A DNA stretch of 64,000 bases from Pohlia nutans. Taxonomy: Eukaryota; Streptophyta; Bryopsida; Bryales; Mniaceae. Shown here piece by piece: positions 47,856 through 61,095 of this stretch. Position 1 is the first letter of the stretch. Every line of letters begins with the position of its first letter. The position numbers were made by a program, and so were the translations under genes. The DNA is taken from assembly GCA_022496805.1 (NCBI GenBank), contig CM040097.1:18652072-18716071 (forward strand). Direction: 5' to 3'. A model generated the notes under the pieces. That model was not told the DNA's origin. It ran no database searches and saw only the letters and a program-made list of their open reading frames with translations.

Positions 47856-48750
47856 TGCAACTAATCAATTATACCATATCACGGTTTTTCCGTCATAATA
47901 GTTTCTATTCACTATGCATAGGTTAGAAATTAGAAACCCCATTTATTTTCTACATCATCCTATCTTGCCACTTACACATTCGGTATAGCTTCACACTTAT
48001 TGTATTCATTCATTAATAACATACTACAAGCATTTGTCCATTAATGACATTATACAAGCATGCATTCAGTAGTACAGTCTACCCTCGATAATACGATATG
48101 ACAATATTATTGTTTCAAGCAATACACATGTGACAAGTCATTTCTGTGACTAATCCATGCTTACCACCTTGAAGTTAGGGCTTCTCAAACATGTTATAAT
48201 AGAGGACAATTGTAGGGAGTGTCAGTGCAAAGTTTTGCAACGAGCTTTGGAGTGAGGACGTGGTCCATATCACCTTGAAGGGCATTCGCAAAATTCTGTA
48301 GTTTTACTTTGCATGTAGAAGGCAAGAAATTTGGTGAGTCACAATTATGGGGGTAGATTGCGGGATGGCAATACGTCCTGATGTCAGGGTCGGCATTTCT
48401 CGTCGAATATTTTTTTTCGGGAAAGTTTCTTTTCAACAAATGCCAAATTATATGAATATCCTAAAAGATTCTCTTTTTCACCATACAAAATGATTTTAAG
48501 AAAAAAAAAATTGCTAAAGATTTGGGCTTCTCTTTTTATGAATTATGTTTGCTGACCCTGATAGCTGGGTATGGTACTGGTAGTATATTACAAGCAATCA
48601 TTCAAGTGCAAGCATTCACAAAAGTAGTCAAAAGATACAAGCGAATCAAGTTTAATAAAAATGAAAATAAAATCACAAACATAAATGTTGGAATTTTTGT
48701 TCTGAGAAACAATTTTCTATGATCTCAAAAACCCAACTTTGTTCATATCG

Positions 48751-48834
48751 TGTATTGGTATATATTTATGTATTATATAGAATTTGGAAGTGTGTATTGG
48801 TATATATTTATGTATTATATAGAATTTGGAAGTG
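48751..48834. repeat. Perfect tandem duplication, 42 bp x 2
   Basis: Two identical head-to-tail copies begin TGTATTGGTATATATTTATG. Perfect identity in AT-rich spacer points to a recent event. Confidence 0.95.
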
Positions 48835-49613
48835 TATATTCATTAATTGCGGGAACTATGAGTGTCTAGATGACATTCAAATTATTGCACAAAGTGTGTA
48901 ATCATTGCCCGCATATCTAAGCCTAAAAAACAAAACGCCAATTTATTACGAAATATGAACTACCGTAGTATCATAGCAAGGTCGTTAAAAAAAATTCAAA
49001 AAAAAAAACGAAGGTAAAAACTTGGAAATTATGAGGACAAGAAACGAAAATAGAATAAACTGTTTTTAGCTATATTTTGCTCAAAAAATATTATTGAAAT
49101 CTATTTTTAGCCAACGAACCTTATTTTTCAAAAAATAATAAATATTTGGTGACTGGGTGGTGACCCTACTATGCTACTATAGTACTTTCATTTTTGATGA
49201 CCTAGGGAACACTAAATGGTCACCAAGCCACTACACTATAGGGTTACTTGTTTATGCCGTTGCGAACGAATGCCTCTCCACGTCTGTTATTCATCCATCC
49301 ATCCAACATCCAAGGCACCTCAGTGTGAACACAGATCACGGCCCCGAGCCCGGCACAGATACCGGGTCCAAGCAACCCGGCCCGTGATGCGTTCCTAACG
49401 GTCAGAAATCCCGCCAACGGGTCCAAACTGTCGAAGCCACAGCTTTGATGAGAGAATGCAGATTGTCGCCGGCCCCCTGCCCCCCGTGGTCATCGCAGTA
49501 AGTTAGTTGCCGCATCAGTAGGGCGTTTGCACCTCGCGCCTCGCCTTCTCTGTCCCGTCATTTGGCACTTTATTTTGTCTCATTTGGTGCATAGTGGTGG
49601 TAGTTCGAGGCGC

Positions 49614-49653
49614 TTAGGGTTTAGCAGCGGGCTCAAGTGATTGGTAGGGTTTA
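49614..49653 (+). promoter_or_regulatory. Two telo-boxes upstream of MPS1
   Basis: TTAGGGTTTA at 49614 and TAGGGTTTAA at 49645 lie about 660-700 bases before the MPS1 ATG, in a GC-richer stretch that looks like promoter or leader. Confidence 0.5.
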
Positions 49654-49993
49654 AATTTCATCAGCGATGTGAGAATATGTCGGTGAAATTGCCTTTGAGG
49701 CTAACGCTGGGAATGTGTCGAGATTCATAGAATTTTTTGATAGATAATGTTCGTTTTTTGAGTTTTTGAGAGGTTTTGCTTGTTACGAGGTGGCTGTGAG
49801 CTTAAGCCGGGCGTTCGTAGATTTCAGGTGGATCATTTGTGAAGGATTTTGCGCGGTGTTAGGGATATATATTTTCGCATTGTTTGGAATGGGAAGCGTA
49901 GGAGGAATCTCTGGTACTGGAGGTTCTTACAGCGATGAATCGTCGTCGTCGTCTTAAGGAGGTACTATGTCTTGTATTACTCGCCCGATCACG

Positions 49994-50262
49994 TTGCTGA
50001 ATTAAGCTCCTGGGATATGAGTTTGTGAAGTGGCAATTTGGACAAGTATCTCGCTATGCGTTAGAGCCTTGACATCATTTATGTAATGTCCTAAAAACCT
50101 CAAGGTGCATTTGGATGGTTTCACGAAGGTTGCCTTGGTGAATTGATCTCCTGGGATATGAGTTTGTGAATTAGCAATTTGGAGGATCTGACTATGCCTT
50201 AGAGCGTTGACAGTGTTGATAAATGTAATGTCTTAAAACACTCAACGCGCATCTGAATGGCA
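49994..50262 (+). repeat. Direct duplication, ~141-bp units, before MPS1
   Basis: Copy 1 (49994-50120) and copy 2 (50135-50262) share CTCCTGGGATATGAGTTTGT, TAGAGC.TTGACA and GTAATGTC.TAAAA blocks. The duplication ends about 50 bases before the first MPS1 ATG, so it lies in the leader or core promoter. Confidence 0.85.
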
Positions 50263-50309
50263 GTGGTGACTGACGTACAGGGAGACGGTCCGATTGGAGT
50301 TAGGTAGCG

Positions 50310-53300
50310 ATGGTCTATCCAGACAGCACGATGGCGAGATGTGAGCCGAGCTTGGATAAGGAGAATGTAGGCCCCCGAGCTCATAGGTCTGAACAGGCTG
50401 GATCAGGTCGAACCGTCTTGAAGCAGATTTCATCGCTGCAAAATCAGGTATTGTTCATTGTGGTGATTTAGTTTGAAGTATTCGCTTGCCAGTTTCCGAA
50501 CACAATGTGGCTCCGTTCTCCATAAGGACTGTTGACCCCTAGGCGTCCACTGTGTATTTTCTGTAGTGTAGGAAAATTGGACCCCCTGCTGCAAATCATC
50601 CGTTTGTGTGAAAATGACTTCAGTTTGACACGATCGACACTGTTGATCTTGTAGTAGAACAAGATCTTTAAAATAATGTTTTGCAATCAGAAAACCGAGG
50701 TAAAATGAGAAAATGCCACCGTTGCAAAGTTCAGTGATGCAGATGGCCATATTGGACGTTTTAAACGCTTAGGGGTTAACATGATAGGCAGCAGTGTAGA
50801 ATATCTGCGGGAAAAAGCCACTAATTAGCATTTTGAGCGTACATCCCAAGGAGCGTGGAAGTAAAATATTGGAAACTGAGAATGGCGATCCCAACTTAGC
50901 CTTACTCGTCTAGACTTGCAGTTATTGACGAGTCTTCTGCCTGATTTCAGACTCCTGCAGTGGTGACCTCTACCAAGACGAATCTGGGATCCACCGAGAA
51001 GGAATGGCTGAAGAATGCCTTATCCGATTATTCTAGTGGGAAGCAATCTGCTGGGTCGCTTGAACGCCTGAAGGAAAAGATTGGGCAGCTGAAAAGTGTC
51101 GGTGCTCTGAAGCCTTTACCTTCCAAAACAGCTTCGACATTTGATTCTCATGCTGTCGGTGAATTACATTCTCGAGGCCTTTCATCGAATGTGTCTGAAG
51201 CCACCGTTCACATCTATAGGGATGAGGGGGTTTCAAAGTCAGGAGGTATTCAAAAGGAAACTTTGAAAGCAGAGAGTCAAAGACGTAACCGAGAGATTAA
51301 CTCCCGGAATGTTTCATTGCCTATTCACGAGCAGAATCCAGCTGAGCAGGATGTAGATGACCGTGGAAAACCGAACACTCTTTTGACGCCAATACAGTCT
51401 TCGGCTGGAAAGGATTACGGGTCGTTGATGCAGAGCCATGGATCATCGTACTCCCGTGGAACTCCGTATAAGCAGAAACTTCCGGGTTCCGATTCTATTG
51501 AGAGCTCAAGTGAGTACTGAACTTTTACTTGTGTCCTGTTCAAGTCTCTTATTTTCAGACACTGTTTAGTCCTCAAGTAATGTTAGTTTCCAGGTATGTT
51601 TCTTTTCCGTTGCTTTTTGAATTCCGAGCGATGTTATGGTGAAGCTGGTTCATGTGATGTATATAATGAGGATGCTTTCATAAGATGTCCCAACCAAGGG
51701 AGGCATTCGCTGTCTTCAATTTTGTGCATTAAACTTTTAGGCAACTTTTTTTGGCAGGACGATCAGTTCAGAACAAAGTAGATAGAGGAGAGCATTTTAT
51801 TAGCGAGAAACAATCTGTCAGTAGCTCCCTAGTTGAAGCGAAGAGCGTTGTGGTTCAAGACCTTCAAGGAAAATACGAGACTTCACGGATTACCAGTCCT
51901 CAAGAGGAAGAAGCCAAGAGCAGTCGCGAGAGTTCTGTTGAGCGCCATGTACTACCGAGCAGCGCCCTTGTGGATAAGATCATCAAGCGTGCAAAAATCT
52001 CTAGTTTCGGTAAATTTATTTCTGTTCTTCTTCTTGGAACGACATATTCTGGATATTTTTCCAATGAGCACAATTTTTTGCTTGTACTTAGTTGAGGCTA
52101 CTGACTTGATTTCCTAATCACTGAATTTTCATGTTTCATGCATCATGGGCAGGTCCTGCACTGAGGGTCCGCAGAGATGACCCAAGGGCTTATTCCAAGG
52201 CTGATTGCAGTCCTGAATCTGAGAAATCAGCTGACGGCGACCAGACGAGTCCCGAGGCACTTTATGCATCGAAAATGACTGACAATCATGGAAATCTTCA
52301 TACAATGCCTAAGATATCAGAGGCCGGGACCTTCTCGTCCAGCAAGAGCAATCAGAGGGTTAACCAAAATGCGTCACTGCAGACAGATGATGATTTTTTA
52401 AGTGAGCACCGGAAACGAAAAGCTGAGACTGATCCTTCTACCACAGATACTTCTTTTCTTCTTACAGGAGTAGGCAACGATAGACAAATCTCTGTTGCTG
52501 TTGCCATGGAAGCCCACGAGGTTGGCAGTAAAGGAGGGAATCTAGTGCAACGGGAACGCGAAGGACGTCGGGGAAGTGTGGAAAGAGAGACTAGGACAGA
52601 GCCTACTGCTTTGGAGCAAAATGACGAGAGGTGGATTGAGGATGTCGCTGGTCACCCCCTTACAGGTTCCTGCACGAAAGGCACTCCAGGACATGAGAGG
52701 GAGCCTTGGGCGTGGAAAACAGCAAGAGACGCGCGTGCGTTGACTCTTCCATCACCGACATCGCATGAGCATTCAAAGTCTGGGAAAGTAGTTGGAGGCA
52801 TACCACCTCGTTATGTCCCCCCTGTAAGAGCCGTCTGAACCTAACTCTCAAGAGCACATAGACGAGAGAATTTTTTTTAATCTTGTGGTGATTCCTAGGA
52901 TAAGGTGGTTGACTTGTATATATCAGCTTACTTGGGTGGATACCATCATTCCTTGGTGGTTGTATTGTCATTGTTTTCATGTTTTCCAATTTATGCCAAT
53001 CATTGTGAGTTTCTCTCAGATTAAGAAAAACTCAGGACCCTTGGTCTTGGTCTTTAATTTTAACGTATTGTGATTGGGGAATCCTTTGGTGTTCCTCTTA
53101 GTGTTTCTTTGCTCACAATGAGCTCATGGATGTGTTGGGACAGATTTTAGAATCTCGAGAGCGAAAAGCAGAAGAAAATGGCTCACCTGCTTCGGATGGT
53201 CTCAAGCATCATTTTGGTGTTCCCAAGCAGATGAACGAAGTAGAGAAAAGTGAGCCAAATAATGGTGTCATTCCTCACTCAAATCTTCATGTGAAAGGCC

Positions 53301-55416
53301 TTGCCTGTGCTGCTGATGACAATGCTGTCAATCATCTCTCCAACACTTTTAGTACCATCAGTATCGAAGAGAAGGTTGCTTCTGGTTCAAACGGGGCTGA
53401 GAAAACGTCCACGCAGGGAAGAACCCAGGCTCATGTTTCTGGGCACCACGTGAATTTCGTCCCCGCTGAAAGTGGATCTAATACTGGAGTTACAGGTGTG
53501 ACTGGATTAACTGGGGTGACATCACCGAGTAATTTGATCCCGCATAAGACTGCTGTGACTTCGTCGCATGGGGTTGAGCTGCAACATAGATCTCATAGTC
53601 AGCAACCATTAAGAGAGGGGGATCGTGGATCTGACATGCCTGATCGTAATGCACTTCCGAAACCAACAGGTAGATCAACTGTAACTGCTGCTGAGGTTCC
53701 GCTACACGATGTTAATGAAGGGCAATCTGCTAAAGCTAGTGATTCATCTAAGGACAGAGGAGAAAAGAATCAAGAGCACAGCCATCACAACCCACAGCCA
53801 CCAAGAAAAATGCGGACAGAGGTTGAGAATGAGAAGTTTGTTTACGTCAATGGAATACGTTACCAGAAGTTGGGCAAAATTGGAAAGGGTGGCAGCAGTG
53901 AGGTTTTCAAGGTTATTGCGACTGACTGCTCTATATATGCTCTGAAACGTATTAACTTGAAAGGTCGGGACTGGACAACTGCACAAGAATTTTACCAAGA
54001 AATTAAGTACCTAAAAGCATTGCGTGGGAAACGTCATATTATTCAACTTATTGATTCTGAGGTATGTGATGATGTATTCTTACTAAGATGCGCATTTCAT
54101 TTCTTCATTCAGCTTTTGTTTTAACGAATCCTGGTGTATGTATCTGATGGATCTTGTGTGCCAATGCAATTACGCGTTAATCAAGAGTGGAGTTTACTGC
54201 TATAGGTCACAAACAAGAAGGTGTTGGAGAAAAAATCGGAGAGCGGAGATATTACGGAAGAATCCTGTATCTACATGATCCTGGAGTACGGGGAGATTGA
54301 TTTGGCTGGCATGCTTTCTTCAAAGCGCAAGGAAATGCAAAGCAACAATGAAACTGAGCTTGATGAGAATTGGCTTCGCTTCTACTGGCAGGTATTAATC
54401 TCTCATTTCGTTATATTGCGTCATCTGTCCACCCTTCCAAGGTTGATTAAAATGTTGCAACCTGCTCTTGAAACTTGAATTTGAATTCTTACATTTCCAG
54501 AGTTAATGTATGGCTTCATGGTGTATTTTGATAATCTGTCGCAAGGGTGTCTCGTGGGGAATAGAAATGATAATGCAGCTGGGTTCCAAAGTCATTTTGC
54601 CTCCCTGCTGGCTTGCTAATTTTCTTTGTTTCACTGGATGACAGCAAATACTGAAGGCCGTAAGGACTATCCATGACGAGCGTATTGTGCACTCTGATTT
54701 AAAACCAGCTAATTTTATGCTCGTGAGAGGAGAACTAAAGCTCATCGATTTTGGAATAGCAAGAGCTATTCAGAATGACACCACCAATATTGTAAAAGAA
54801 AATCAGGTATGTTACCAATGTCCAAGCTCGATCTTTAATTGCCTGCATACATACTGCTTGTTTTCAGATCGTCAATTCTATATTTCTGTACTTCATTTAA
54901 GAGGTTTAATATGATGGTCAGGTCATTTAGGATTCGCTAAGGTTCCTTGTCGCTCATCTCGCTTCTTGGTTTGCACAGACAGGCACATTGAACTACATGT
55001 CTCCAGAGACGTTTTTACAAAATCAAACAGATAAAGACGGTCTGGAAATCAAGATAGGGCGAGCATCAGATATTTGGTCCCTGGGGTGCATATTTTATCA
55101 GATGGTTTACGGGCAGACTCCATTTGCCGAGCTTTCGTTCTACTCCAAAATGCAAGCCATTACAAACCAGCACCACAAAATCCACTATCCTCGTGTCTCA
55201 AATCCCTGGTTACCAGATATGATAAAGAAGTGCTTAACGTGGGATCGTAGGAAGCGGCTGCGAATTCCAGAGCTTCTGGATCATCCTTTTTTACGGCCAC
55301 ACATAGCCCCCTATTGTTCTAGATGTGAACATCTTGTTACTCCAGATCCTCAACCGGCCTCCTATTGTCCCAGATGCGAGCATCAACGTCATTCCAAGGT
55401 TCCAGATGCTCTCTGA
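50310..55416 (+). CDS. MPS1: MPS1/TTK dual-specificity spindle checkpoint kinase, 8 exons, ~1114 aa
   Basis: MPS1 acts at kinetochores in the spindle assembly checkpoint and in chromosome segregation. Exons: 50310-50447, 50951-51509, 51758-52009, 52153-52823, 53123-54061, 54206-54391, 54645-54806, 54979-55416. They total 3345 nt, all in phase. The exon 5 acceptor (AG at 53121-53122) is the least certain. The kinase domain starts near residue 785: [16 protein letters not shown] (about 788-803), YALKRI (Lys about 814), [12 protein letters not shown] (Asp 934), [11 protein letters not shown] (Asp 950), [10 protein letters not shown] (Glu 979) and SDIWSLGCI. The HSDLKPANF and LNYMSPE forms are typical of MPS1. 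The first 780 residues are Ser/Lys/Glu-rich and low in similarity, with a GVTG repeat in exon 5. The tail has two CxxC pairs (see findings). The start is the first in-frame ATG after a TAG; 50331 is an alternative. Confidence 0.94.
50532..50779. mobile_element. TTAA-flanked MITE, 248 bp, in MPS1 intron 1
   Basis: The left end reads TTGACCCCTAGGCGTCC. The right end, inverted, reads TTAACCCCTAAGCGTTT. It shares TGAGAAAATGCCACCGTTG with the element at 20107-20690. It lies wholly within the intron. Confidence 0.75.
55310..55395 (+). repeat. Internal duplication in the last MPS1 exon
   Basis: Text coding for CCCCTATTGTTCTAGATGTG and for CCTCCTATTGTCCCAGATGC is a short duplicated segment. It gives the protein two copies of YCxRCEH, 17 residues apart. 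Confidence 0.8.
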
Positions 55417-58400
55417 AGTCTGAATTGGTGCACACTGAAGTAATAACGTGCAAGTCTTGGCCGGCTTTACCTAGTGCTTTGAGGTATACCCCTTACTATG
55501 TACATATACGTCCACTTGCTGATTTTGGAATATCTTGAGGTAATTTAGAAGAAACTCTATGCAGGTGGCCTTTCATCGAAGCTCAGTCGTTTTGCTTTGA
55601 ATTTTCCCTTGTTAGACTACTTGTTCTCCACTCCTTGTGGATCACACCTGTTGCCTTTCCTGCAGATGATATAACTGCGTTTGTATCTGAAGTTGTACAC
55701 TAGTTTGCTAGCGTGCTTATCAGCACTTGGGGACGCTGTAGCATTTGCAAAGCACCGATTCGTAATTAATCTATTACAATGTACTATTTTGAAATTGTCT
55801 TCTCTTTTGATTCCTTTCCTAGGTGAAGTTGATGCTGTTCATAGATGTGATTGAGCTCTGATTCTCTGTCAATGCAGTTGATTGAAGCCATTTATCATGA
55901 TAGACTAGCAATCTACAGGAGCAAGTAGTAGAGCTCTCTATCCAGCCTTTTCACCTCGGCAGGTAAATTTTTAACACTGGAAAACATAAACTTAATATCC
56001 TATCATGAAATTTCCAATTACTCTTTGTGCAGTTTCCCATTTCACGACAAACGGAGAGTTCGTCTCATTCACCACCTTGTGAATTTCCTTGTTGTAAAAG
56101 TCTGGAAATTTGGGGTTGTGAATGTACGTGCTTCATGCCCATGAAAGTGAATAAACTGGTCAACCATCTTTCCTCACCATGTTACAAACTGTTGCCAAGG
56201 AAATTCTGATCATTGAGAAAAATCCTTCTGTAGCTGGATAATTGTATAAATTTTTCATAATCCATCAAACTAACGAGTGTTCTTGCATTAGAGTAGAAAT
56301 GTGCTTGAAATGGCCCCAAGACACACCCATTCTTTCAGGAACGGTGCATTATTCCGTCACTACAGTACCTCTCAGTGGACATTAACATTTCATTTCATTC
56401 CATCACTATTTGATCCGTCTCAATCACTCAGTGTCACTTAGCACTCATTTGTGTCATTCTTTTTCTGACTAGTGACAGTGCTAATATGCATATATGGCAC
56501 AAATTATGAAAGTTTGCCTTACGTACAACTTGGCATCATTTATTCACAGAAACTGGTTCAAATGAAGAGATCTACTGGTTCTCAAGAATCCAAATCTCTC
56601 ATATTCTCTCTACATGATACCATTGAGTAGTCCAAAAAGATATATACATTAAAAAGCTTGCAAAATTAAATGCTATAGGCAAGAAGCCAATAAAGGCTTT
56701 TACATTGTATAATAAGACTTGAAATTCGATATATGATTTGGGGTTTGTTAGCATTAACAACTTAAGTCAAATATTGACTTAATTACATCAAAATTGACTA
56801 TGAACAAGACTTAATTACATTGAGATTGACTACTGTATGAATAAAAGGAGATGAAACTTTTTTTTTAACACCATTACAATTTAAGAAAACTTCATTCTCA
56901 AATTTTTTTTATTTAGAAAATAAAATGAATTATTAGATCTAAATTAGTTAACTTATTTATTTTATGTTTTTTATTACGATATTCTTCTATCAAAGAAAGA
57001 TATTATAGCAAACATTTTGTTATAATAAATATGTGTTTTTAGTAAATGTTTATATGTTAGATGCTCTTTAGGGATACAGGCTGAAGTCACTTGCACGCAA
57101 ACATTGTTTTGACACTTACATAAGCGTAAAATATATAAATGCATGAGACTTCTGTACACCAAGTCTAATGAATTTATTGTAAATTTTGATCATACAATAC
57201 ACATGTTTCTAATGATAAAACTTGAAGGGTAGTGAAGGACTAAATCTAATATATATTCTTTGGCTTTGGTTGTGCTATCATTTATCCAAAATTAAAGAAC
57301 TTCGAATTCCTCAAGTATTGATGTGCATTGGTTCCCACTTTGCAAAATCTTTTATTTCTATTTGTACTTGTGATCGCACAATTGGAAGGCAATTGGTAGC
57401 TATAGTTGCTTCTACTTCATCTTCACCACTTATCATTTGAATGTGCATTTGTTAACAATTAGTTGTTAGTGACACTACTCTACTATCAAGCTTGTACCCT
57501 CAAGTATTCTATCTTAATAACTATGTTAAAATGTGTGCGCTAAAGCCCATGAGCATTGTAGTGAATGCTCTCTATGTGCACTATAGTATTCTGAAACGCT
57601 TAGTACATTTGGCACAAATGAATGTGATAGAATGTCATTGAAACCATAACATTACATTTTTCCATTGTTGAACATGGTGTTATATCTTTCCACTTTGAAA
57701 TTTAAATGCACTATGGCAACATATTCATATCACTACTCAAGTCAGTCATTCTTTTCTAAACAGGAATTCAAGACGTATGAATGATATTGTTGCAAATTGA
57801 TGGTTTGTCATTCTTACGTTAAGCCATGTCTAGAGGGAAGGCCAAGGAGTTGAGGCTGCCATGTTGCAATGGATGACCTCATGATGCAAATAGAACTATT
57901 AGCATAGCAAACAAGCTCAGGGATTTACCTAGATATTAATGTCTTTGCAAAAATTGCAATATGAGACATGGTATTCAAACCATGCAAAGACACTTGCAAG
58001 AATTTTAATGGGATCCGATTTTATTGAAATCAATGGTGGGTGAAGATTCCTTGGAAAGATTTTCAACTGATGGTGTCTGGGTAGATGAGGGTGGGCAAAC
58101 AACAATCAATGGAAATGTATTTAATGGATGTGTATTTCTAAACAAACATGTTTTGGAAGCTTGACGTCAACTATGACATCATTCATGCTTACTCTATTGG
58201 ATGTGTAATTCTTTGCAGCCAATATAAGAAATAGTTTGAAGCGTAGTTAGTATTCTTGTGATAACAAAAATACTGCAAAAAGATGAAGTAAACATCTGAT
58301 TATCTATATTTGAGTTGCTGATATTTCTCTCTCACAAATTCTGACAGTTCTCACATATTCTCACGTATTCTACTATCCCTCACTCGATCATCAATTAGTC

Positions 58401-58788
58401 TTCATGTAAAATTTTTGCAACCATCATTCATAGTATCTAGAGTTGGATTATCACCATGCTAATTCTAGCGGTAGGCTACTTTGTCACACTTTTTTAATCT
58501 ATTACTTGTGTCTCTAGTTTAGAATGAGATTTGAGGAGGTTGTGTTCTTGTAGCGTTTCCTAGCTTAGTGTATGAACCAACAATGATGCCAACTATTAGG
58601 GCTTTTTGTTCAAATTTCTTAATATTGTGAAAACTTAGTGGAAACTTAATTGGTTATATTGTGTACAAATGAAGGTTGATAAGGAGCAAAAAGTGAATAG
58701 AGGAATCAACCTCTTCGCAACAACTTGCGCTTCCAAGATGAAGACGTAAAAGAGAAACCTAATTATGAAAATAGAATGCCTTTTATAT
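55417..58788. other. 3' side of MPS1 and AT-rich spacer
   Basis: The first few hundred bases are probably the MPS1 3' UTR, possibly with a 3' UTR intron. The rest is AT-rich with no recognised gene. Short frames (56027, 57222) lack protein character. Confidence 0.4.
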
Positions 58789-59165
58789 TAACCCCTAAAC
58801 GTCTTCACTCCTCGCCAAATTTGGCACTTTTGCAAAGACGCATCATAAACTGCAACCCAGAGGAATAATTTGCATTTGATGTATGAATAAAAGTTGTACA
58901 ATATGAATTTTAGATTCTATTCATACGGTTTGATCTACGATTGCTATCACCAATATTTTTTTATAAAATTCGAAACTTGAAATTGAAAAATAATTTTGTC
59001 AATAATGTTGATTTGGTCAAACTAATTTTAAAAAAATAAAAAATGAATCCACGTCGATGAAATATATGAAATCTGCTCAAAATTTTTTTTGCCCTGCTGA
59101 AACATTATTTCAGGCTGCCCGGGAGATAAATTTGGCTACTTAGGAGAAAACGGCTTCCTAAAGCA
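58789..59165. mobile_element. TTAA-type element, left end clear, right end degenerate
   Basis: The left end reads TTAACCCCTAAACGTC. The following 200 bases match 13302-13500 (AAAGACGCATCATAAACTGCAAC..., TGAATAAAAGTTGTACAATA and later blocks). The right end near 59150-59165 (CTTCCTAAAGC) is only a weak inverse of the left. Confidence 0.5.
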
Positions 59166-59184
59166 TTGTGTACCCGGGCTCCAT

Positions 59185-59252
59185 CGCCAGTGGCCGAATT
59201 CCAACACCAGACCTTCTAACTCCAAATCTTGCTCTTTACCACCACACCACAT
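59185..59252 (-). pseudogene. tRNA-derived relic (possible SINE head)
   Basis: On the minus strand TGTGGTGGTAAAGAGC resembles an A box. GTGTTGGAATTCGG resembles a decayed B box at tRNA-like distance. It is related in layout to 62750-62812. Confidence 0.35.
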
Positions 59253-59329
59253 AAAAGTCTTGATGCAAGTCAATAAATATTTTTGATAATTATAAATGAA
59301 TGTAACCATTGGCAATTTTTTAGCAATGT

Positions 59330-59610
59330 AAAGAAAAAAAAAATTCCAATTTTCTTTTTGCATTATATTATGCAGGAATTTTCTATACCTAGTAAAAATA
59401 TCAAAAAAATTTGAATTTTTTTTTTGCCAAAATCGCGAAGGCTATGAACTAATTTTTAAAATTTTCAGCGGACTTTGGATGTTTTTAGCGATGTAACAAA
59501 CACTTTTTTTTCAAAAATTTAGCACTACATCATGTAGGCACTTTTCTATACCTAGAAAAAATTTCAAAAATTTTGAATTTGTTTTTTTGGTGCCCAAATC
59601 GGGAAGGTCA
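59330..59610. repeat. Direct repeat, ~165-170 bp spacing, two copies
   Basis: TTTTCTATACCTAG followed by a TTTGAATTT..TTTTTT block occurs near 59380 and again near 59550, with similar flanks. Subfamily A MITE text in reverse orientation follows at 59750-60010. Confidence 0.6.
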
Positions 59611-60858
59611 AATTGAGTTCGAAGAAAGTCTGGGTTTAAATTCAATTTAACCTGTAATGCTTTGAGAGATCATTTTTTTGTTGATGCCCCCTTTTAAGAT
59701 TTTGAGACTAAAATATTAAAAAATTGTTTAAGTTATAATTATTTTCTAATAGGAAATCAAGTATACTTTTGAATCCAATTTGAATCATGCCAATCCAAGT
59801 TAAACTTCACCTAGGGGAACTTTTTAAAAAACAACACCTCTACATTGTCTTGTGTTACAAATTTTACTATTTGGGAAAAGTAATGTAGTTCTTTTAGTAA
59901 ATCTATTTTGTTTTGCTTCTATGATGAAAAGTACAATTATAACCAATAATACCAAATTTTGAATTCTAAAAATATAAAATGTAATTTTATTGAAATTTTA
60001 ATGTTAATTGCTTCTCAATTCTATAAATGAAGAACTAAAAATATTTTGGGAAATTAGATCGTAAGGATATTTAAAGAAGATTCTAAGAATATTAATGAAT
60101 ATTCAAAAATAATGTAAACTATTTTGAAAAGATGCTAGAAGATTCCAAAAGATTCCAAAAGATTCCATTTTACAGTATTAAAATATTTTTGAGATTTTCC
60201 CTATTTATTATATTACGTCATTAAATCAATTGTTTTACAACATTAGACAAAAAAATTGTTCAAAACTATGACACTCGTAATACAAAAACACCTTTTAAAT
60301 AAGTAGTATAATATTATAATATTATGTAATATTTTAATTTTCTTTATATATAAAAATAATTTATTAACTATATTATTATATACAATGAACTTGTTAACTC
60401 TATTTTCAAAGAATTCATCTAAAATTTATATTTTTAAATCTATATTTTAATGTTTTTGTAAAACAGACGCTTCATAATGCACTTTTCAACATTTTTATAA
60501 TTGGTAAGTTATGGAATTTGTTGAATTTCTGTTGATTCGGTCACGAATTTTCTTACACTGCCTAAACCAACAGAAATTAAATGAATTGTTTTTGCTGTCT
60601 AACAGAAAGTTTGAAAATCAGTGAAAACGGTCAGTATAGTGCACAGAGCTACAAAATGATGTTGATTTTTTGTTGATTCAGTCGCCATCGTCTAATAGTG
60701 ATGCATTACTATATGTACAACTTACTTTATAAGAATCTCAACTTCCGATTCAACTTTGATTAGTAGACATTTGTAAACATTTGATCAATTTCGCTAGTCA
60801 CTATATGTCATAGCCATACACAAGTTGCCATGTAACAAAGCATGAGTGGAAAAGACAA

Positions 60859-61095
60859 ATGCAATGCCATCTTGATGCCCACATATTACGAGTAGGAATA
60901 CTAAAGGAGGGTCATAAAATGCTGATGCCGTCGAATGGCCCTTTTTCCGGTGGGCACTGGATCATTGTCATTATGAACAGACATTGTATTCACACCGACT
61001 TCAAAAATGGTTCGGAGTTTCTATCTATCTTTCTATCTATCTATTTGATAATGACAATTGTTAGGTTTTCTAGAGGAATAGGATGGCACAAGTAA
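60859..61095 (+). pseudogene. Possible Ulp1-like protease fragment
   Basis: The frame contains KMLMPSNGPFSGGHWIIVIM, which resembles the 'P-N..HW..VV' His motif of C48 (Ulp1) proteases often carried by plant transposons. No other C48 motif is visible. A CTAT microsatellite follows at 61021-61048. Confidence 0.2.

Larger units (their letters stand above)
47856..49990. other. Spacer between PANK and MPS1
   Basis: This holds the PANK 3' UTR, AT-rich DNA, a perfect 42-bp tandem duplication (48751-48792 and 48793-48834) and then a GC-rich stretch (49300-49500) with telo-boxes near 49614 and 49645. The last part looks like the MPS1 promoter and leader. No other gene is recognised. Confidence 0.5.

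Noticed and set aside
49766..49957. 63-codon frame upstream of MPS1
   Set aside because: Probably an upstream frame in the leader or chance; no recognisable motif.
51596..51781. Possible extra MPS1 exon between exons 2 and 3
   Set aside because: Exon 2 and exon 3 join in phase without it, and its text has no MPS1 character.
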